A program made the translations under genes and the position numbers. The notes below the pieces were generated by a model, which saw nothing but the letters and a program-made list of their open reading frames with translations, was not told the DNA's origin and did not search any database. This document shows, one piece after another, positions 25,973 to 35,700 of a DNA stretch of 64,000 bases. Position 1 is the first letter of the stretch. Each line of letters opens with the position of its first letter. The DNA is from Monoplex corrugatus (taxonomy: Eukaryota; Mollusca; Gastropoda; Littorinimorpha; Ranellidae), in assembly GCA_030674185.1 (NCBI GenBank), contig JAPXFY010000016.1:49475250-49539249 (forward strand), written 5' to 3'.

Positions 25973-28900
25973 CTGCGTGTCTGTGTGTGTGTGATGTTAT
26001 TAGTGTGCAGCGTCACGAGCTCCGGCCCCGTACTGGAGGTTTGCGCTTATAAATGTTCATTATTATTATTATTATTATTATTATTTCTCATTGAGCTTAA
26101 CACAACAAGACACACTCCTCACTGATCTGCAACACAACAAGGCACATTTCTCACAATACAAGAAGGTACATTTCTCTTTGATCTGCAACACAAGGCACAT
26201 TTCTCTTTGATCTGCAACAAAACATGGCACACTTCTCACATACAAGAAGGTACATTTCTCACAATACAACAAGGAACATTTCTCTTTGATCTGCAACACA
26301 AGGCACATTTCTTTTTGATCTGCAACACAACATGGCACACTTCTCACATACAAGAAGGTACATTTCTCACAACACAAGGCACATTTCTCTTTAATCTGCA
26401 ACACAAGGCACATTTCTCTTTGATCTGCAACACAACATAGCACATTTCTTTTTGATCTGCAACACAAGGCAGGCACATTTCTCACAACACAACAAGGCAC
26501 ATTTCTTACAATACAACAAGGCGCATTTCTCAAAACACAACAAGGCACATTTATCTCTGATCTGAAAAACAACAAGGCACATTTCTCTTTAATCTGCAAC
26601 ACAAACAAGGCACATTTCTCACAATTCAGCAAGGCACATTATCTCACAATACAACAAGGCACACTTCTCACTGACCTGCAACACAACAAGGCACATTTCT
26701 CACAATACAACAAGGCACACTTCTCACTGACCTGCAACACAACAAGGCACATTTCTCACAATACAACAGGGTACATTGCTCACAATACAACAGGGTACAT
26801 TTCTCACAATACAACAAGGTACATTTCTCACAATACAACAAGGCACATTTCTCACAATACAACAAGGCACATTTCTCACAATACAACAAGGCACATTTCT
26901 CACAATACAACAAGGCACATTTCTCTTCTATCTGCAACACAACATGGCACATTTCTCACAATACAAGGCGGCACATTTCTCTTCTATCTGCAACACAACA
27001 TGGCACATTTCTCACAATACAACAAGGCACATTTCTCTTCTATCTGCAACACAAGGCACATTTCTCACAATACAACAAGGCACATTTCTCTTCTATCTGC
27101 AACAAAACATGGCACATTTCTCACAATACAACAAGGCACATTTCTCTTCTATCTGCAACACAACATGGCACATTTCTCACAATACAACAAGGCACATTTC
27201 TCACAATACAACAAGGCACATTTCTCTTCTATCTGCAACACAAGGCACATTTCTCACAATACAACAAGGCACGTTTCTCACAATACAACAAGGCACATTT
27301 CTCACAATACAACAAGGCACATTTCTCACAATACAACAAGGCACATTTCTCTTCTATCTGCAACACAAGGTACATTGCTCACAATACAACAAGGCACATT
27401 TCTCACAATACAACAAGGCACATTTCTCTTCTATCTGCAACACAAGGTACATTGCTCACAATACAACAAGGCACATTTCTCTTCTATCTGCAACACAACA
27501 TGGTACATTGCTCACAATACAACAAGGCACATTTCTCACAATACAACAAGGCACATTTCTCTTCTATCTGCAACACAAGGTACATTGCTCACAATACAAC
27601 AAGGCACATTTCTCTTCTATCTGCAACACAACATGGTACATTGCTCACAATACAACAAGGCACATTTCTCACATACACAAGGCACATTTCTCTTCTATCT
27701 GCAACACAAGGTACATTTCTCACAATACAACAAGGCACATTTTCTTCTTCTGCAACACATGGTACATTTTCACAATACAACAAGGCACATTTCTCTTCTA
27801 TCTGCAACACAAGGTACATTTTCACAATACAACAAGGCACATTTCTCTTCTATCTGCAACACAACAAGGCACATTTCTCTTCTATCTGCTACACAACAAG
27901 GCACATTTCTCTTCTATCTGCAACACAACAAGGCACATTTCTCTTCTATCTGCAACACAACAAGGCACATTTCTCTTCTATCTGCAACACAACAAGGCAC
28001 ATTTCTCACAACAAAACAAGGCACATTTCTCACAACACAACAAGGCACATTTCTCACAACAAAACAAGGCACATATCTCTTTGATCTGCAACACAAGGCA
28101 CATTTCTCTTTGATCTGCAACACAACAAGGCACATTTCTCACAATACAAGGCACATTTCTCACAACACAACAAGACACGTTTCTTACAACACAACAAGGC
28201 ACATTTCTCTTTGATCTGCAACACAAGGTACATTTCTCTTTGATCTGCAACACAACAAGGCACATTTCTCACAATACAAGGCACATTTCTCACAACACAA
28301 CAAGGCACGTTTCTTACAACACAGCAAGGCACATTTCTCACAACACAGCAAGGCACATTTCTCTTTGATCTGTAACACAACATGGCAAATTTCTCACAAT
28401 ACAACAAGGCACATTTCTCTTTGATCTGCAACATGACAAGGCACAATTCTCACAGCATAGCAAGGTACATTTCTCACAACACAACAACGCACATTTCTCA
28501 CTGATCTGCAACACAACAAGGCACATGTGTCATACCACAATTGAAAAAAATTTGAAGTTTTACCAGCCCCACAGATGAAGACCTTGTGTCCCAGTCCCAC
28601 GTTGCCACGGTTACAAGCATGGACCCCCACAGACAATGGCTCCAATAATGCTCCCTCCTCAAAGCTCACATTATCTGGTAATCTGGCAACAGACAAATGA
28701 CCACAATGTGAAAACCGTCCCAAATTTTATATTCCTTTGTGTTGTGGTGGTATCAGGTTATGGTTTTCTGCATCACTTCCATGCCTGCTGTAAATTCAAA
28801 TCCAAATCTTTGGAGTAAATAAATTAGGGGGGCTGCTGTTGAAGAATTATTATCATAATCATTATTGTTAATGTTTACAACCCAGCCAGCTGTTTATGGC

Positions 28901-31900
28901 CATATCTGGGCTATAACCATCTCAAAACACACACAATTCACTAATCCTGAAAAAAAAAACAGTAAAGAAAATTAAGTGAACATATCAATGCTTTTGTGCA
29001 CATAACTTGAGGATATGCCCTTCGCATTAACCATTCTGCCCAATGTATCACCAGGAGGGGTTAAAAAAACCCACTTGAATACAAATATATAAACATAACT
29101 AAGTACACTAAACATACATAAAAAAAGCAGGCCTGAATTGCTTGAAATTATTCTGCACATTACACCTGCTTACAGCCAATGATGCAGTTATTATGCATAC
29201 CCAAAAGATCCGTCCAGAGAAAGCTGAGAAGATCTTGCAAACAAATTTCGTTCACAGACAAACACAGCCCTCCCTCCCAGGAGAAATGAAATATATCTTT
29301 AAACGAAAAAAAAAAAAAATGGAGATGGGGGGGGGGGTAGAAGGTAAAGGTCATTTCCATAACCCTATTTCAGTTTCCGTTCAGGAGGATGGAATGGGGG
29401 CCAAATGCATAAAGTTTTCTCAATCTGGACTCCAACCCATGCAGTCAAACTAGAAGGTGGAGAATTTAGATCTTCTGAACAGTAATGGAATGAAATATTG
29501 TACATGACATAATGCTTCACTAACACATGATGCTTTACTTACATCACCAAGTACACCGATGGGAGCACTGATCATGTTTCATGGTAAACATAATCAGTTA
29601 ATTTTATTCATTTTCCATCCTGCCAATTAGAAATGTGACTTTGCTTAACCCTTTGACTCCTGCACCCCATCCACCAACTGTACAAACTTAATCCTTTGAC
29701 TCTCTCACCCTATCCACAAGCTTCCTGCAGGGTTAAGTTTTTTGCTTTGTTAGCATGGTTGTCAATGCAGGATGCTGGTGGATAGGGTGCGGGAGTCAAA
29801 GGGTTATAGAGGAAACAAAGGCAGGGGTGAAGGGGTTTATTTACTTGAAACAGAAGTCGGCATCATGGACATAGAACCGAGCCAGGTTGCCGTCATATGG
29901 TGGCGTGGCACAAAACTTCATGTCATGACACAGGTTGTAGCGTCCAGTCTTGCAATACATGCACCGACGACAGGGAACTCCTGGCTCTATGGCAACACGG
30001 TCCCCTGCAAATATCATGAACCACAATTACGACATGACAACCACAAGCTGTAACAAAACATATGCCTCTATGCCATGTTTAGCTGTAAGAAAACGTATGC
30101 TTCTTTGACACACTTAGCTATTATAACATATGCCTTCTTGCCACATTTAAAATAAAGTAAAACACACCTCTTTGCCAAATTCAGCTGAAAAAACATACAC
30201 TTCTTTGCAACAGTAACTAAAACAAAACAGACGCCCTTTGCCACATTTAGCTGAAACAAAACATGTCTCTTGCCACATTTTAGCTGAAATAAAATATACA
30301 TTTCTTTGCCACATTTAGCTGTAACAAAACATACACCTCTTTGCCTCATTTAGCTGTAACAAAACATACGCTTCTTTGCCTCATTTAACTATAATGAAGC
30401 TTACATTTCTTTGCCACATTTAGCCATAACAAAATATACACCTCTTTGCCTCATTTAACTGTAATAAAACATATCCTTCTTTGCCATATTTAGCTGTAAC
30501 AAAACATACACCTCTTTGCCACATTTGGCTGAAACAAAACAAACACTTCTTAACCACATTTGGCTAAAAATAAAACATGCCTCTTTGCTACATTTTGCTG
30601 TAACAAAACATACACCTCTTTGCTACATTCAGATTCAACAAAACATGTGCCTATGTGTCACATTTCATTGAAAAAAAACAACATATATCTCTTTGCCACA
30701 TGCACTAAAACAAAACACACACCCTCTTTGCCACATTCAGCTGTGACAAAACATACACCTTTTTGCTATATTTACATAAAAAAAACATACACCTCTTTGC
30801 CACATCAGCTTTAACAAAACATATGCCTCTTTGTTATATTTAGATTCAACAAAACATATGTGTCACATTCTGCTGAACAAAACATACACCTCTTTGCCAC
30901 ATTAACTGAAACAAAACATACGCCCTTTGCCACATTTAGCTGTGTCAAAACATATCCTATTCGTCAAATTTAGCTGAAACAAAACATACACTTCTTTGCC
31001 ATGTTTCATCCATTCACTAGCTACAGTATCAAACTAAAAAGGAGATCACAGAGCAACACAAGGTCACTTATGCCAAAGTCAAACCTTGAAGGCATAAAAA
31101 AAGGAAGTTCCTTGTTAAAAAGAAAGTTTAAAATTCCATGCTGAATAGAGAAAGTCTTAGGAAGCCCCAAGCTTACAAACCATTCCATACTGACAAAAAT
31201 AATAAGTAAAATTATATACATAAAATGCACTGACCAACTTTGAGGAAGGTAACATAATACACTGACCGACTTTGAGGGAGGTAACTCCCTGGCCCAGTTT
31301 GCTGATGACAGCACTGGCTTCATGGCCAAGGACCATGGGCTGTTTGACAACAAAGTCTCCGATCTCTCCATGTGTCCAGTAGTGCACGTCGGACCCACAG
31401 ATTCCAACTTGTTGCATACATAGCTGCACCTCTGTACACACAAATCACACAGATGTATTACCCTTCTTCAGTCCTGAAGTACTGTGGAATTGTCATCACT
31501 GGATACATGTCTCCTGGGTACAAGCCTGAGTAAAATGGTATGGAGAACCTACTACTAAAACAACAACTACTATTATTACTACTACTACTTCTACTACTAC
31601 TACTACTGATAGTAATACTTCCATTTACAATTTGTACGGTGCAAACTGTCCATATCCAAGCAAGTGGTCACTGCACTTTACAGTCTTTACATAGAAAAAA
31701 CATGGGGTGTGTGGGTGTGATTTAACTATGTCCACATGTTAATCTGGTGTAAACAGTTGCACACACATATCAATGCAACATAAACATAATATTATTCAGT
31801 TCATCAAATATAACAACAGATCAGAGCATGAAATCAGAACAGGCAGTAGTCACATTAGTCAAGGAAAAATGTGTATTTATTAATAGATTAGGAAAATGTA

Positions 31901-32692
31901 CATAAAACCTGACCTACACACACACAAACACACACACATGTACACACACACATGCTGCATGTACATACCCATACAAACATATATCTCATTAACACATGGC
32001 TCAATCACCACACAAACATGCAAAACTGCCATCTAAAATTTTAAATATACCACGCCAGTTGCTCTGTCCCTTAATCTCAGGTAATTATTGTGCAATTCAA
32101 ACTCGCAAGCTCAAGATCTTGGAGTCAAGTGTGTAAACACTGGATTCCTATCGGATGGTCCTGGGTTCAATCCTGTCTGGGTTCCTCTCTAGTGAGTAGA
32201 GGATGGATATTTTTCTGATCACTCAGGTCAACATTTCTGCAGATCTGCTAGTGCCTAACCTCCCTTTCTGTATATGCACATGCAGAATATCAAATTGTGT
32301 ATTAAATATCAAGCAAGTCATCTCACCAGAATGCAAGAAAGAACTCACGAGAAAAATGCCAGAGAAGTTTATGCTTGACTCAATATTCCAATTCTGGGGC
32401 TGCATATCAAAGGCTGTAGATTTTACTCATGCATCTACAAAAAATATCTCTTTATATGCAAAGTTTCCCTTTATTCCAGAAAGTTTTGCAAAGCATGGAT
32501 TATTTTAGATCTATATCACATGACACATATGTACTATGGTGGGGAGGAGGTGGGGTGGCACAGGAGCATATGGGTATCAGTATATGTTTGTATGATACTG
32601 TATGTGAACAGAACTAAATAGAAAAAACAACAGTAAGGAGGTAGGGGGACAGAGACAGAGAGAAAACACACACACAGGGACAGACAGAGACT

Positions 32693-32758
<66 letters not shown>

Positions 32759-35700
32759 AGAGAGAGAAACAGGGAGAGACAGTGAGACAGAGGCAGAGAG
32801 AGACAGAGGCGCAAAGAGAGCGAGAGAAAGAGAGAGAGAGAGAGAGGGAGAAAGAGTTGTGCATTCTTACTCATAAATAATTTTGTAAAAATATGTATTT
32901 AGTATCATACAGGTTTAAAACCATGTGAACAAACACAGATAAGGTGTGCTGAAGCTCTCTCAAGAGGCTTAGTTAACAAATCAAAGATTTGCTGATAAGT
33001 TACTGATAATCAGACTGCAAAACTGGAAACACTGTCACAGAAAGAACACCACAAGTTTATAAAAGTTCTGTCAACACATTCCATCACTCTAAACCCACAA
33101 ATTGCAAAATAAATGCTTACACAGCACTGTATCAGATTTGTGGGTTTAGCATACAAAATCAGGACCCAACAAAGGGTAAGCACATGCAGGGCACAGGCAA
33201 GGTCACAAACACACAAGCGATACAGATAAGAAGTTTCTGGTTACTAAACTGTCTACTGTGATAGTACAATTGCCTCAAGGTCTGGAGTATTTAGCGTTTG
33301 CATAACCTGTTTACACTAGAATAGATTAAACATGTGTTTACCAGATTAAACATGTGTTTAACTTCTGCCACATTTTCAGTTAGCTTTATTTTCATGTTTG
33401 TAATTGTAAATGAAATTAACTTTGGCTAAGTTTAATGACTAGTACTTCCATTACATAGCTAAGATGGTATGAGTATGAAAAAGATGAAGGTAAATAATCC
33501 CAAGGGAATACATTTCCATTCACAGTTTTCATGTTTGTTTTGTTCAGTTTGTTTTTTTCCAGCAGGATAGTTGGCTCTTTTCATACAGCCGTGGAATCAA
33601 GATGTGACATCAAAAGTTCAAGCCTGTTTGCTGCTCATCTTTAATGTTTGCATCATTCTGGTGGTCTCTGCTTAGTGTTTCATAGGTCCCTCTCCACTCC
33701 TCCCAATTTCAGGACCATGCCACTGCATAGGGGTTTGCACAGGTTCAGGAATCTGCCAGATAATTGCTGGCAGATTTGGATGGAGTGTATATGGAATGTC
33801 AGACTGTAAGGAAACCCTCTTGAGCAAACTCCAAAATTCTTCAGTTATTGTTTTTTCAAATGTCGTTCAGAATCACACACACACACACACACACCACACA
33901 CACACACACACACCACACACACACACACACACACACCACACACACACACACACACATATGAATGAAAGTGATAAATTTTACTGAACAATCTAAAAATTTT
34001 ACTCACGTCCTGATCCTGGTTCAGGTATTGGTTTGTCTTCCTGCAAATACAATTTAATGCTATCTTAAAATATGAAGGATATTTCTTGATTCTGCCATTA
34101 CAATGTTAAGTCATTCTCATCTGTAACAGTTGTGTGACTGTCACTATTCTAGCACTAACCATGCAGTGCTCATGCCACATGATGGGCCACTAGTAACTGA
34201 AGCTGAACATGGTCAGGTCACCCTCATATTCCAGCCTTAGGAAAATCCAAGGATGAGGTAAAATTCACTAAAATGCCTGAGCGATAAAGGTTCTGCTGCA
34301 AGCCTGAACGACTTGATTACATACAGTCATAATAAAATTTTGAAGTTCAATGTATACATATTATTTATAACTATTGCTTATAGGTAACAGAGAAAAGATT
34401 CAGTTTCACACATAATAATATACTCCATAAGCTCTCAACAACATCAACAAAAACAAGCAAACAAAACAAAAAAATGGGAAAGGGGGATGGATGGGTGCAG
34501 AAATTAGGATCAGCGAAAAGCAAACAAGCCTTGTCTGCTCATTTACTAAAAAATAAACTGACTGATTAGAAACTGAACTGACCTTTGTCCCAAACATGAG
34601 GGAGGAAAAAGTCCAGGACAAAACACACACACACATTTACACGACACATCCACACAATGGCCCGGGCTGGGCAAGTCTTCCAACACTATACATGTTCAAC
34701 CTAGCATGCCAGTACAAATACTGAAATAGAAACGCCATGCACGTAAAGATGTTTGTGCTAGGGCACAAGACACACCTTGTCATCTTGTCACTTGTGTCAA
34801 TTATAATTTATATCCTGTCTCCCAATCCAACTCCAATCCAACAACAAACAAATAAACAAACATACATAGTCAATGTGCCAATATAAATCTTATGCTTGAT
34901 GTGCCAATATAAATCTTATGGTTGACCTTGATACATGTGCTGCAAAAACCAAAGACACAAAAAAGCAACTGAAAAGGATAGCGTTCCTAGTGTATTAGCA
35001 GGTCACTTGATGAAGCAATCAATTGATGGTGCTCTGACTGCTTCCTCTTCAAGATGGTTCCAGTCTACACACTTTTTCTACAAAAACTCACTGTTACAAG
35101 TGTTAGAATCTAACAGCAATGAAGTTTTCAGTCATACTCATAGGCTACTATTAGCAAATGTTTTTGGTTATACTCTTCCTTTTATTTCATCTACTCATGT
35201 AAAAATAAGTATGTGCAGAAACAGCCAGCACTACTGCCTCAACCATCTTTGGAGCTGGATTGGGAGACAGGATATAACTATGTAAGGCACAGGAGGAGTC
35301 TTCAATTCTGTGGTCTTGAAAGTCTGAGATCTGGGAACATTTGAGTTAAGCAGCCACTATCTCTGCATTTGTAATCACCAGATCACATATGTTGAAACCA
35401 CTGACAGTTACATATACACCCAGTGACCCACACAGAATGTTCATACATTCACAATATTATACTACAGATATTATTTGACTGGTAACGACTAAAATTGAAC
35501 ACTATGTCAGTATGTCACATGTGTTTGAGGCCTCAGTGGAATCTTGTTCACCACTGAGTCTTGTACCCTTGCAAAAAACAAAAACAAAACAAAACAAAAA
35601 CCATGCATACATGTACTGGCATGCTGGGTTGAACTTGTACAACCGTAACACTAACAGTGTTGGAAGACTTCCCTAGCCCGGGGCAGCTGAGAAAAGTATT

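Larger units (their letters stand above)
23655..26092 (+). mobile_element. 5'-truncated CR1/L2/Rex1-like LINE inserted in the minisatellite
   Basis: Minisatellite sequence stops at about 23654 and resumes at about 26093. Between them lies a LINE that begins just downstream of where the endonuclease should end. It carries the reverse transcriptase, a short 3' UTR with a GT microsatellite, and an (ATT)n tail at 26060-26083. The orientation is opposite to SORD. CR1/L2-type elements typically end in short tandem tails of this kind. Confidence 0.88.

Noticed and set aside
25801..26125. Cys/Val-rich secreted-peptide-like frames
   Set aside because: They are translations of the GT microsatellite in the LINE 3' UTR. 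The same holds for 37463, 42395, 45387 and 52766.
26776..28214. Open frames of 404-445 codons on the plus strand and Cys-rich frames on the minus strand
   Set aside because: They arise because 24-bp units keep all frames open. Several frames on both strands are open at once and the peptides are pure repeats. They lie within SORD intron 5.
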